This document shows positions 23,721 through 31,525 of a DNA stretch of 41,031 nucleotides, in pieces (positions within the stretch are counted from its first letter, which is position 1; each line of letters starts with the position of its first letter). The notes beneath the pieces are model-generated. The model searched no databases and was not told where the DNA came from. It was given only the letters and a program-made list of their open reading frames with translations. This stretch comes from Actinoplanes oryzae (GTDB taxonomy: Bacteria; Actinomycetota; Actinomycetes; Mycobacteriales; Micromonosporaceae): contig NZ_JAUQWH010000076.1 in assembly GCF_030757795.1 (NCBI RefSeq), positions 1-41,031 of the forward strand, written 5' to 3'. Made by a program: the position numbers and the translations under genes.

Positions 23721-24335
23721 TCAGCCCGCGGAGTACATCTCCACGAAAGCATCAGTGGCGTCCGCCACCAGCTGGACGGCGATCGCGGCGAGCAGCAGGC
23801 CGGCGATGCGGGTCAGGACCTCGATGCCGGCCGGGCGGAGCAGCCGGACCAGCGCGCCGGAGAAGCGCAGGACGAGCCACACCGTCGCCATCACGGCGAC
23901 GATGCCGAGGCCGATGACCGAATAGTCGGCGAAGCCGTCCGCCCGCTGCACGAACAGCATGGTGGCGACGATCGCACCCGGCCCGGCCAGCAGCGGGGTG
24001 CCGATCGGGACGAGGGCGACGTTGCTCGTGCCGCCCTGCTCGGAGGGCTCGTCGGTCTTGCCCGTGAGCAGCTGCAACGCGACCAGCAGGAGGAGCAGGC
24101 CGCCCGCGCCTTGCAGCGCGGGGAGTTGCACGTGCAGGTAGTCGAGGAGGGTCTGACCTGCCACGGCGAAGATCACGATCACGCCCAGGGCGAGCAGGAC
24201 GGCCTGGGTGCCGGCGCGGGTGCGCTCCTTCGCGGGCAGGGTGCCGGTGAGCGCCAGGAAGACGGGCACCATGCCGGGCGGGTCGACGATCACCAGCAAG
24301 GTCACGAAGAACTCGCCGAACAGCTTCAGATCCAC
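23721..24335 (-). CDS. MarC family integral membrane protein
   Basis: This 204-aa protein with six predicted helices has the MarC signatures VTLLVIVDPPGMVPVFLAL (helix 1) and VPIGTPLLAGPGAIVATMLF. The role in cells is unsettled; the old link to multiple antibiotic resistance is not supported in E. coli. It lies 34 nt upstream of the nuclease gene and 52 nt downstream of the PHP gene, all on the minus strand. Confidence 0.9.
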   Translation of the reverse strand: MDLKLFGEFFVTLLVIVDPPGMVPVFLALTGTLPAKERTRAGTQAVLLALGVIVIFAVAGQTLLDYLHVQLPALQGAGGLLLLLVALQLLTGKTDEPSEQGGTSNVALVPIGTPLLAGPGAIVATMLFVQRADGFADYSVIGLGIVAVMATVWLVLRFSGALVRLLRPAGIEVLTRIAGLLLAAIAVQLVADATDAFVEMYSAG

Positions 24336-24386
24336 GCAGACAACCTAGGGCGCGGCGCTTCCGCGCGCCCTGAACTGCGAGGACCG

Positions 24387-25238
24387 TCACCCCAGGACGG
24401 GCACTCCGGTCGCGGCGGCGGCGATTTTGGCGTACGCGGCGGGATCTGTCGTGAACGCACCCAGCTGGACCGATTTGTGCGTGCCGTGGAAGTCGGACGA
24501 TCCGGTGACGACCAGTCCCAGCTGCTCGGCGAGGGTTCGCACGTGTGCGCGCTGCTCGGGCGAGTGGTCCTCGTGGTCGGCCTCGAGTCCGAAAAGGCCC
24601 GCCTCCGCGAGCTCGACGAGCAGCCGATCGGGCACGACGCGCCCCCGGACCGTCGCGTTGGGGTGCGCGAAGACACTCACGCCACCCGCGGCAGCGACCG
24701 CTTGCACAGCCTCAAAGACATCAAGATCCGATTTGGGTACGTAGTAACGGGCGCCCAGCCACCGCGACGCGAAAGCCTCGCTCGTGGTCCGCGCGAGTCC
24801 CGCCCGGATCAGAGCCTGCGCGATGTGGGGCCGCCCGACCGAGCCGCCGGCGGCATAGTCCCGCACCTCGGCCCAGCTGATGTCCACCCCGTCGGCGCGC
24901 AGCAGCTCGACGATCCGCTCGGCCCGGCGCTCGCGATCGTCACGCAGCCGGGCCATGTCGGCGGCCAGCCGTGGCTCCGCGGGATCGAACAGGTACGCCA
25001 GCAGGTGCAACGAGATCGCCGGCTCGGCACCGTGCCAGCGGCAGGACAGCTCGGCGCCGCGTACCAGGGCAAGCCCCTCGGGGCGGGCCGCCGCGGCCTC
25101 CGCCCACCCGCCCGTCGTGTCGTGGTCGGTGATGGCCATCACGTCGAGCCCTGCCGCCGCCCCCGCACGCACCAACTCGGACGGGGTCAGCGTGCCGTCG
25201 CTCGCAGTCGAGTGACAGTGCAGGTCGATTCTGGTCAC
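24387..25238 (-). CDS. PHP-domain phosphoesterase (YciV/TrpH type)
   Basis: This 283-aa protein has the four PHP metal-binding motifs: DLHCHSTASDGT (residues 5-16), AITDHDT, VRGAELSC and, towards the end, VFAHPN and SSDFHG. The size and layout fit the YciV/RNase AM group, which removes phosphate from 3',5'-nucleoside bisphosphates or degrades short 5'-phosphorylated RNA. GTG at 25238 follows TAACGT (25250-25245) by 6 nt with no Shine-Dalgarno, a likely leaderless start. A three-gene run PHP-marC-nuclease follows on this strand. Confidence 0.9.
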   Translation of the reverse strand: MTRIDLHCHSTASDGTLTPSELVRAGAAAGLDVMAITDHDTTGGWAEAAAARPEGLALVRGAELSCRWHGAEPAISLHLLAYLFDPAEPRLAADMARLRDDRERRAERIVELLRADGVDISWAEVRDYAAGGSVGRPHIAQALIRAGLARTTSEAFASRWLGARYYVPKSDLDVFEAVQAVAAAGGVSVFAHPNATVRGRVVPDRLLVELAEAGLFGLEADHEDHSPEQRAHVRTLAEQLGLVVTGSSDFHGTHKSVQLGAFTTDPAAYAKIAAAATGVPVLG

Positions 25239-25311
25239 CCGCCGACGTTACCGGGCGTGGGCGACCCGGGACGCTCACGCCCCGGCCACGATCGACTGTC
25301 GCGAGCGGACG

Positions 25312-26193
25312 TCAGGCGTCGTCGCCCCCGTCGCCGTCCTTGCCCAGGCGGGCCTCGACGGCCTGCGGCTCGTACATCTCCTCGACCACGCGCAGATAGA
25401 GCTCGTTGGGGTTGGGCAGGTGCTTGACCTCGCGCAACGCCTGGTCCTGGCCGGCCGACTCGAGCACGAACGTGCCGTAGCTCAGCATGCGGCCGAGCGC
25501 GCTCTGCTCGTACTTCATGTCGGTGACCCGCAGCAGGGGCATCATGGCGACCTTGCGGGTGATGATGCCGTTGACGACCATCACCCGCTTGTTGGTCAGG
25601 ATGAACCTGTCGAAGTACCAGTCGCCGACCTTCCACGCGACCCAGCCCATCACGCCGAGCCAGATCAGGACGGCGGCCGTGACCAGCCCGCCGATGTCCT
25701 GCCGGGTGAGGAAGCCGGCCAGATAGCCGAGCAGCAGCGTGGCGCCGATGCCGACGAGCAGCGGTGTGGACAGATGGATCCAGTGCCGCTTCCACTCACC
25801 GCGATAGCGCTCGGTCGGGAAGAGGTAGCGCGACACCAGAGTGGTCGGCTCGTCCTCGAGCGGCAGCACGCGCCGGGTGCCGCCGGGCACCGGCCCGTCA
25901 CCGCCGAGGCCCTTGAGCTCCTCCTCGGTGAAGACCGGTGACTCGAACTCCTCCGGCTCCCGGTAGCGAGGCTGCTCCCGGGTCTCGAAGTCGTCGGCAT
26001 AACCGGCGCCCGCCGCATACTCGGGACCGTCCGCATAGGCCGCACTGCGGCTGTATTCCGGACCGGCCTGCCCCCGGGCGTACTGCGGGCCGTCGTCCCG
26101 CACCGCGGGATCGTCGTAGCCGAAGTACTCGTCGTCGTCCTGAGGGCGACGCGCACCCTCACCTTCAGGTTGCCGCGGCTCACCAGGACCCAT
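25312..26193 (-). CDS. PH-domain (bPH2/YdbS-like) membrane protein with acidic Tyr-rich tail
   Basis: The first 110 residues of this 293-aa protein are a disordered cytosolic region rich in Asp, Glu and Tyr with degenerate AYADGPEYA-type repeats. Two membrane helices (about 145-190) are followed by a bacterial PH domain (VGDWYFDRFILTNKRVMVVN to LRVTDMKYEQSALGRML), then a short acidic tail. YdbS/bPH2 proteins are membrane proteins of mostly unknown role. The gene for a 52-aa membrane peptide ends 9 nt beyond its start codon on the same strand and is upstream of it. Confidence 0.85.
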   Translation of the reverse strand: MGPGEPRQPEGEGARRPQDDDEYFGYDDPAVRDDGPQYARGQAGPEYSRSAAYADGPEYAAGAGYADDFETREQPRYREPEEFESPVFTEEELKGLGGDGPVPGGTRRVLPLEDEPTTLVSRYLFPTERYRGEWKRHWIHLSTPLLVGIGATLLLGYLAGFLTRQDIGGLVTAAVLIWLGVMGWVAWKVGDWYFDRFILTNKRVMVVNGIITRKVAMMPLLRVTDMKYEQSALGRMLSYGTFVLESAGQDQALREVKHLPNPNELYLRVVEEMYEPQAVEARLGKDGDGGDDA

Positions 26194-26202
26194 GGGCAGA
26201 TG

Positions 26203-26361
26203 TTAAGCGACGAGGTTCGTGAAGAACTGTCCGAAACCGCGGGCGATGTCGCCGATGGTGTCACCCAGCGACTCGAAGACGGCCGCGGCCGAGTTCGGGT
26301 TGAACGCAATGAAGAAGATCAAGAATGCGATGCCAAGCCAGGTGAGGACCTTCTTGATCAT
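26203..26361 (-). CDS. 52-aa conserved membrane peptide
   Basis: MIKKVLTWLGIAFLIFFIAF begins one transmembrane helix, followed by a Ser/Ala turn and an amphipathic stretch with DTIGDIARGFGQFFTNLVA. Near-identical short proteins are, as I recall, widespread in Streptomyces and Micromonosporaceae, with no known function. ATG at 26361 has GGAGGAG about 10 nt upstream. It is only 9 nt before the PH-domain gene on the same strand, so the two probably form an operon. Confidence 0.8.
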   Translation of the reverse strand: MIKKVLTWLGIAFLIFFIAFNPNSAAAVFESLGDTIGDIARGFGQFFTNLVA

Positions 26362-26487
26362 GGCGGGCCTGCTCCTCCGTTGCGGGTACGGTCGACGCCG
26401 CGGCAACACTGACGGTATCAGTTTCAATGCTCTGTGTGAACAATGTACCCGGAAAGCCGATACCTTCCCGCTGGTCACAGGCCTATA

Positions 26488-27162
26488 TCAGACCCGGCCG
26501 TGCAGGTACGGCGACGGCGCTCCGTACACGAGCTCGGGCACCACCCCGTCGGACAGGTCGTGCAGCACGACATGCTCGGCGAGGAAGTAACCCGCGCTTG
26601 CGGGCCACGCTACCGCATAGAGCCACATTCCTTTGGCTTCACTCACATAGGCGCTGCGGTCCTCGGGGGACTTCACGCACCACAAGGGAGTGGGATGGCC
26701 GCCGGCCCGGATCTTGGCATGGGGACCCGGCCGCCCCGGTGCACCGGCGAGCGCCTCGGCGATCAGATAGCCGGGGTCGATGCCCGGGATGCCGGCGAAG
26801 CGCGTGCCCAGCCCGACGCCGGGCTGCTCCGCGATCAGGACCAGATCGGCCGGACCCCCGCTGAGCGGCTCCGGGCCCGTGCAGGACAGCGCCGTCGCCC
26901 GTACGCCGGAGCGGTCGTCGCCCGCCCAGCCGACCCCGGTCACCATCCAGCCGGGCGGCAGCGGCCACGGACACCACAGTGGCGTGCGCTCGGCGGTCGG
27001 CGCCACGTGCCGCCGGACACTGTCGATGATCTCGGGACTGATGTGCTCCGCGACGTGGAACGGATGGACATCGCCACAGTTGTCGCAACGCCAATCACTG
27101 TGCATCAGGTCCGGCGGCCGGACCTGCGCAGCACAACGGGGGCAACTCACTGTGACACCCAC
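26488..27162 (-). CDS. Conserved actinobacterial zinc-ribbon protein (DUF6758-like)
   Basis: This protein of about 224 aa has an N-terminal ribbon SCPRCAAQVRPPD...WRCDNCGDVHPF (two CxxC pairs), then a conserved body with PLWCPWPLPPGWMVTGVGWA, GVRATALSCTGPEPL, and a C-terminal AEHVVLHDLSDGVVPELVYG. I believe this is the DUF6758 family, but the name is from memory. There is no membrane segment. The start is uncertain between GTG 27162 and GTG 27150; an AAGGGG lies just upstream of both. Confidence 0.75.
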   Translation of the reverse strand: MGVTVSCPRCAAQVRPPDLMHSDWRCDNCGDVHPFHVAEHISPEIIDSVRRHVAPTAERTPLWCPWPLPPGWMVTGVGWAGDDRSGVRATALSCTGPEPLSGGPADLVLIAEQPGVGLGTRFAGIPGIDPGYLIAEALAGAPGRPGPHAKIRAGGHPTPLWCVKSPEDRSAYVSEAKGMWLYAVAWPASAGYFLAEHVVLHDLSDGVVPELVYGAPSPYLHGRV

Positions 27163-27235
27163 CCCTTAACGGTGGGGGGCCACGGGCTGCCCGTCAAGCG
27201 AATCGGCAGAACCGGGGCGGTTCGGGTCAAGAGCG

Positions 27236-27871
27236 TCAGGACGGGGGCGGGGCGGCGTGGGCGCGTACCCACGAGTGCATGGCGATGCCGCTGGCCACAC
27301 CGGCGTTGATCGACCGCGTGGACCCGTACTGGGCGATCGAGAAGAGCTCGCGGCAGGCAGCGCGGGCGGCGGCAGAGAGCCCGGGCCCCTCCTGGCCGAA
27401 AATGAGCACGCACTCACGCGGCAGCGTGACGCTCTCCATGGGGCGCGAGCCGGGCAGATTGTCGATGCCGATGATCGGCAGGCCGGCCCGCTCCGCCCAG
27501 TCGGTGAACTCGTCGATCCCCGGGTGATGCCGCACGTGCTGATAGCGGTCGGTGACCATGGCACCGCGCCTGTTCCAGCGGCGGAGGCCGACGATGTGCA
27601 CCTCGGCCGCGAGGAAGGCGTTCGCGTTGCGGACCACCGTGCCGATGTTGAAGTCGTGCTGCCAGTTCTCGATGGCGACATGGAAGGGGTGGCGCCGCTG
27701 GTCGAGGTCCGCGACGACGGCTTCGCGGCGCCAGTAGCGGTAGCGATCGACGACGTTGCGGCGGTCGCCGTGCTCGAGCAGCTCGGGATCGTAATGCTCG
27801 CCGGTGGGCCAGGGGCCCGGCCAGGGACCGACACCGACCTCGTCGGCGGTCTGCAGCTCCTCGGACACCAT
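27236..27871 (-). CDS. SPOUT (TrmH-type) RNA 2'-O-methyltransferase
   Basis: This 211-aa protein has the three SPOUT/TrmH motifs: HDFNIGTVVRNANAF (motif 1, Asn and Arg), VLIFGQEGPGLS (motif 2) and SINAGVASGIAMHSW (motif 3, SAM knot). It lacks the N-terminal L30e substrate domain of RlmB and has a short extension instead. The RNA target is not predictable. TACCCT (27885-27880) lies 8 nt before the ATG at 27871, with no Shine-Dalgarno. Confidence 0.88.
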   Translation of the reverse strand: MVSEELQTADEVGVGPWPGPWPTGEHYDPELLEHGDRRNVVDRYRYWRREAVVADLDQRRHPFHVAIENWQHDFNIGTVVRNANAFLAAEVHIVGLRRWNRRGAMVTDRYQHVRHHPGIDEFTDWAERAGLPIIGIDNLPGSRPMESVTLPRECVLIFGQEGPGLSAAARAACRELFSIAQYGSTRSINAGVASGIAMHSWVRAHAAPPPS

Positions 27872-28276
27872 GGAGGTGGAGGGTAGCCGCGGCGGCCCGG
27901 TCGCCGCCCGGAGGGAGACGCAATGAGCGGCGGGGCCCTCCCCGGCACCCGCCGCCCACGCTCTGTTGCCGCTGAGTCTGCCTCACCCTGCGTATCTATG
28001 TGAAGAGTTCTCAAAAGTGAGACGGATCACTTTAGTGGGGTTATCTCTCCGTTATCTGGCCACGTCATCAAGGACGAGACCGCACGGAAGCCGCCGATCG
28101 GACACGAGATCGCGTAACAAGTATGACCACCTCCCTTACTTTCCGTTAGCCTTGGTGGCGTCCGGGCGTTCCACGGGAGTGCTGTAGACCACGTGTCGCG
28201 CGGCACCACGAGGGAATTGCCGAGGTGGACCGTCGGTTTACATGCACGTAAGCCAATTCCCGTGGACGGAGAGACC
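27872..28276. promoter_or_regulatory. Divergent spacer between the SPOUT methylase and thioredoxin genes
   Basis: About 400 bp with no gene-like frame. The central part (27990-28150) is noticeably lower in GC, as expected for promoters of the two divergent genes. I recognise no riboswitch, operator or strong hairpin. Confidence 0.4.
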
Positions 28277-28645
28277 ATGGCTACCACTGCGCTGACCACA
28301 GAAAACTTCGACGAGGTGACCGGCAAGGAAGGCATCGTGCTGGTCGACTTCTGGGCCGGCTGGTGCGGACCGTGTCTGCGCTTCGCCCCGACCTACGAGC
28401 GCTCCTCCGAGAAGCACCCGGACATCACCTTCGGCAAGGTCGACACCGAGGACCAGCAGGAGCTCGCCGCGAAGTTCGGGATCAGCTCGATCCCGACGAT
28501 CATGGCGGTCCGCGACGGCGTCCTCGTCTTCTCGCAGCCCGGCGCGCTTCCCGAGTCGGCCCTCGAGTCGCTGATCGACCAGGTCGAGAAGCTCGACATG
28601 GACGAGGTGCGCGCCAAGCTCGCGGAGCACGCGCACACCAACTGA
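28277..28645 (+). CDS. Thioredoxin
   Basis: This 122-aa cytosolic thioredoxin has active site WAGWCGPCLRF (CGPC at about residues 34-37), preceded by VLVDFWAGW and followed by the cis-Pro loop SSIPTIMAVRDG. A C-terminal extension of about 12 residues (DEVRAKLAEHAHTN) is typical of actinobacterial members. It reduces protein disulfides with thioredoxin reductase, which is not encoded here. ATG at 28277 has GGAGA 3-4 nt upstream. A strong terminator follows 22 nt after the stop. Confidence 0.93.
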   Translation: MATTALTTENFDEVTGKEGIVLVDFWAGWCGPCLRFAPTYERSSEKHPDITFGKVDTEDQQELAAKFGISSIPTIMAVRDGVLVFSQPGALPESALESLIDQVEKLDMDEVRAKLAEHAHTN

Positions 28646-28667
28646 CCTGGGCTTTCCAGCAGATCTT

Positions 28668-28698
28668 CGCGCCGCGGACCGGTTCGGTCCGCGGCGCG
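28668..28698 (+). terminator. 13-bp perfect hairpin terminator of thioredoxin
   Basis: CGCGCCGCGGACC and its exact complement enclose a 5-nt GGTTC loop. It separates the thioredoxin transcript from the LexA-box promoter. Confidence 0.8.
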
Positions 28699-28752
28699 AG
28701 TGCGTCCGGTGATCTCTTTCGGGTCCACCTGGGAGATCGAGTGGACAGTCGG

Positions 28753-28768
28753 TCGAACATGTGTTCGA
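28753..28768 (+). promoter_or_regulatory. LexA (SOS) box
   Basis: TCGAACATGTGTTCGA is a perfect match to the actinobacterial SOS box TCGAAC-N4-GTTCGA, with 7-bp palindromic arms. It ends 9 nt before the ATG of the radical SAM gene, so LexA bound there should block transcription until DNA damage. Confidence 0.85.
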
Positions 28769-28777
28769 ATCATCGTC

Positions 28778-30742
28778 ATGCGATGGTCTCACCTGTCGGC
28801 GCCGTCCGACGACGCCTCGCTCCCGAACGCAGCGCCGGCGGCCTCACCCCTGCCGCTGGCGCTGCCCGGGGCGACCGTCCGCACCTTCGACACCCCCGGC
28901 TTCGCGGGCATGACGTTCTACGAGGTCCGGGCCAAGTCGATCATCAACAAGGTGCCGGGGGCCTCCCGCGTGCCGTTCCAGTGGACGATCAATCCCTATC
29001 GGGGCTGCTCCCACGCCTGCTCCTACTGCCTGGGCGGCGACACCCCGGTGCTGCTGGCCGACGGCTCCACGCGGGCGCTCTCGCAGCTGCAGGTGGGTGA
29101 CGCGGTGCTCGGCACGATGGGCGCCGGTGCCCACCGGCGCTATGTGCCGACGACGGTGCTCGACCACTGGCGCACGTCCAAGCCCGCCTTCCGGGTCACG
29201 CTGGCCGACGGCACGCGACTCGTGGCGAGCGGCGACCATCGCTTCCTGACGGACCGGGGCTGGCGGCACGTGAGCCCCGCCGAGCCCGGCCTGCCCGCGC
29301 TGGCCGTGGGCGACCGCATGTCCGGGGTCGGGCACTTCGCCGACCCGCCGAAGGAGTCGCCGGACTATTGGGCCGGCTACCTCTGCGGCCTGATTCGGGG
29401 CGACGCCGGCGCCCCGCCCACCGCCGTTCCGCGCGAGGGCGACGCCTGGGTCCGCGCCGACGGCTATCTCGAAGAGATCCCGATGGAGGAGGCGCTCCGC
29501 TGGCCGGAGCTGCCGAGCGACGGCTGGTTCAGGGGCTTCCTGGCGGGGGCGTTCGGCGCCACGGGGGCGGCCGAGCGGCTCGCGGTCGTCTTCACCAGCC
29601 GCGACCAGGGCTTCCTCGATCACGTGACGGAGGCGCTGACCCGCCTCGGGCTGCCCAGCCGGCGTCCGCCGCACCCGCAGCTCGGGGGCGTGCACTCGGT
29701 CGAGATCACCCGCGACCTGTGGGCCGCCCTGCGCTTCCGGCACCTCACCGGGGTGAGCGACGCCCCGCTCGACGCCGCCGGCATCGGGGTGCGCAGCGAG
29801 CCCGAGCTCACCGTGGCCGACATCGAGGAGCTGGGGCTGACGCTGCCGCTCTACGACATCACCACCGGCACGGGCGACTTCGTCGCCGACGGGGTCGTCA
29901 GCCACAACTGCTTCGCCCGCAACACGCACACCTATCTCGACCTCGACGCCGGGCGCGACTTCGACACCAAGGTCATCGTCAAGGTCAACGCCGGCGAGCT
30001 GGTCCGCCGCGAGCTGGCCGCGCCGCGGTGGCGGGGCGAGCACATCGCCATGGGCACGAATGTCGACGTCTACCAGCGGGCGGAGGGCCGTTACCGGCTC
30101 ATGCCCGAGATCCTGGCGGCGCTGCGCGACCACGCCAACCCGTTCTCGATCCTCACCAAGGGCACGCTGATCCTGCGCGACCTCGAGCTGCTCCAGCAGG
30201 CCGCCGAGGTCACCGACGTCGGCATCTCCTTCTCCGTCGGGTTCGTCGACGAGACCGTGTGGCGCGCGGTGGAGTCCGGCACGCCCAGCCCCCGGCGCCG
30301 GCTCGACGCGGTGCGCCGGCTCACCGACGCGGGCTTTCGCGTCAACGTCCTGATGGCACCGATCCTCCCCGGCATCACCGACACCGACGAGTCGATCGAC
30401 GAGACCGTGGCCGCCATCGCCCGTTCCGGGGCGGTCGCGGTGACCCCGCTGGCGCTGCACCTGCGCCCCGGCGCCCGCGAGTGGTATGCGGCCTGGCTCA
30501 CTCGGGAGCACCCGGAGCTGGCGCCGCGCTACCGGGAGCTGTTCCGGGGCGGGTCCTACCTGCCTCAGGCCTTCCAGCACGAGATCAGCGCCCGGGTCCG
30601 GCTGGCCGCCCGCCGCCACGGCCTGCACCGCGCGGAGCCGGGCGAGGCGCGGCAGCCGTGGACCGACGACGACGGCACGGCGAGCACCCGGGAGGACGCC
30701 AAGGCGCGCGAGCCCGAGCCACAGCAGCTGACCTTGCTCTGA
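28778..30742 (+). CDS. Rv2578c/SplB-like radical SAM protein interrupted by an intein
   Basis: The 654-aa precursor should splice to about 360 aa. The N-extein ends GCSHACSY (Cys77, Cys81). The intein is residues 84-377 and the C-extein resumes with Cys378 as CFARNTHTYLDLD. Joining restores CxxxCxxC, the [4Fe-4S] site of radical SAM enzymes. The C-extein continues with the SAM barrel (VIVKVNAGELVRRELAAP, GTNVDVYQRAEGRY, ILTKGTLILRD, NVLMAPILPGITD) of the SplB/spore-photoproduct-lyase-like family; the exact substrate is unknown. ATG at 28778 lies 9 nt after a LexA box, so SOS-controlled DNA repair is the likely role (inference). A 78-nt upstream extension of the frame crosses the LexA box and is rejected. 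Confidence 0.92.
   Translation: MRWSHLSAPSDDASLPNAAPAASPLPLALPGATVRTFDTPGFAGMTFYEVRAKSIINKVPGASRVPFQWTINPYRGCSHACSYCLGGDTPVLLADGSTRALSQLQVGDAVLGTMGAGAHRRYVPTTVLDHWRTSKPAFRVTLADGTRLVASGDHRFLTDRGWRHVSPAEPGLPALAVGDRMSGVGHFADPPKESPDYWAGYLCGLIRGDAGAPPTAVPREGDAWVRADGYLEEIPMEEALRWPELPSDGWFRGFLAGAFGATGAAERLAVVFTSRDQGFLDHVTEALTRLGLPSRRPPHPQLGGVHSVEITRDLWAALRFRHLTGVSDAPLDAAGIGVRSEPELTVADIEELGLTLPLYDITTGTGDFVADGVVSHNCFARNTHTYLDLDAGRDFDTKVIVKVNAGELVRRELAAPRWRGEHIAMGTNVDVYQRAEGRYRLMPEILAALRDHANPFSILTKGTLILRDLELLQQAAEVTDVGISFSVGFVDETVWRAVESGTPSPRRRLDAVRRLTDAGFRVNVLMAPILPGITDTDESIDETVAAIARSGAVAVTPLALHLRPGAREWYAAWLTREHPELAPRYRELFRGGSYLPQAFQHEISARVRLAARRHGLHRAEPGEARQPWTDDDGTASTREDAKAREPEPQQLTLL
29027..29908 (+). 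other. Intein (294 aa) with degenerate LAGLIDADG endonuclease
   Basis: Splicing residues are intact. Cys1 opens block A (CLGGDTPVLLADGS). Block B has GDH at 69-71. Block F reads LYDITTGTGDFVADG and block G ends VVSHN with penultimate His293 and Asn294, followed by Cys+1. A central insert of about 100 residues keeps two dodecapeptide motifs. GYLCGLIRGDA (118-127) retains the catalytic Asp126, but FLAGAFGATG (171-180) has Thr at the matching position 179. The homing nuclease is therefore probably inactive while splicing is preserved. Base composition matches the host, suggesting long residence. Confidence 0.9.
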
Positions 30743-30756
30743 CGGTCCCCGGAGAG

Positions 30757-30765
30757 TTATCCACA
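30757..30765 (+). promoter_or_regulatory. DnaA-box-like site
   Basis: TTATCCACA lies 15 nt after the radical SAM stop, in the spacer before the CoA-binding gene. It is the same 9-mer as at 19220. Alone it could be chance. Confidence 0.3.
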
Positions 30766-30793
30766 GGCGCGACTTTTCGGAAGGAGGCCGGAC

Positions 30794-31225
30794 GTGCCGA
30801 TCGATAGAGTCGGAGCCATGAGAAGCGCAGCGCAGATCCTGGCCGATGCCGACGTCATCGCCGTGGTGGGGGCCTCCCGCGACCCGGGCAAGCCGGCCCA
30901 CTCCGTGCCGCTGCAGATGCTCCGGCACGGGTGGAAGATCATCCCGGTCAACCCGTTCGTCCCCGAGATCTTCGGCGTCCCGACGGTCCCGACGCTCGCC
31001 GACCTGCCCGAGCCGGTCGACCTGGTCAACATCTTCCGGCCCGCCGCCGACGCCGTCGAGATCGTCCGCCAGGCCGCGGCCATCAAGGCGCCCGCCGTCT
31101 GGCTGCAGTCGGGCATCGTGTCGGCCGAGGCCCGGCGGATCGCGACCGACGCGGGCATGGACTACCTGGAGGACAGGTGCCTGGCCGTGGAGCGGGCGGT
31201 GGCCAACCTGTCCAAGCGCTCCTGA
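30794..31225 (+). CDS. CoA-binding domain protein (YccU-like)
   Basis: This 143-aa Rossmann-fold CoA-binding protein has IAVVGASRDPGKPAHSVP (nucleotide loop), WKIIPVNPFVPEIFGVPTVP, VDLVNIFRPA and VWLQSGIVSAEARRIA. These match succinyl-CoA synthetase alpha-like single-domain proteins (YccU), whose role is unknown. GTG at 30794 has AAGGAGG 6 nt upstream, an ideal site. ATG at 30818 is an alternative: it lies 7 nt after TAGAGT and could be leaderless. Confidence 0.88.
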   Translation: MPIDRVGAMRSAAQILADADVIAVVGASRDPGKPAHSVPLQMLRHGWKIIPVNPFVPEIFGVPTVPTLADLPEPVDLVNIFRPAADAVEIVRQAAAIKAPAVWLQSGIVSAEARRIATDAGMDYLEDRCLAVERAVANLSKRS

Positions 31226-31300
31226 CGGGCTCACGCCCTTCCGAGCGCTTCCTGACGGGCTGCGGCCCCTCCGAGCGCTCGCTCCTGAGCGGATGAGCTT
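31211..31300. repeat. 30-bp imperfect tandem repeats copying the end of the CoA-binding gene
   Basis: The last codons and stop of the CoA-binding gene (AGCGCTCCTGACGGGCT) recur 30 bp later as AGCGCTTCCTGACGGGCT, and a third partial copy starts near 31271. The spacer to 31525 otherwise has no gene-like frame; TACGGT near 31494 may be the -10 of the next gene. Confidence 0.6.
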
Positions 31301-31525
31301 CAGCGCCTCCGCAGGCTTCGGAGCGGATGACGGCCGGCGCCCGGGTGCGCGGGCCGGCGATCCCTTCGGGGGAACCGGGGGCGGCCGACCGGGCCGGGCC
31401 ACATCGGCGGTTCGGGCCCTCAGCAGGGCCGTTGCCGCGGGTGGGATCGACGGACACGCAGCATCGGGGTGCCCCGATCTTCGCTCCGGCTAGTACGGTG
31501 CCGGGGGAACAGGAGGACCACTGAC

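Noticed and set aside
28700..28777. Upstream in-frame start for the radical SAM protein.
   Set aside because: It would place the LexA box inside the coding sequence, and the added residues do not look conserved.
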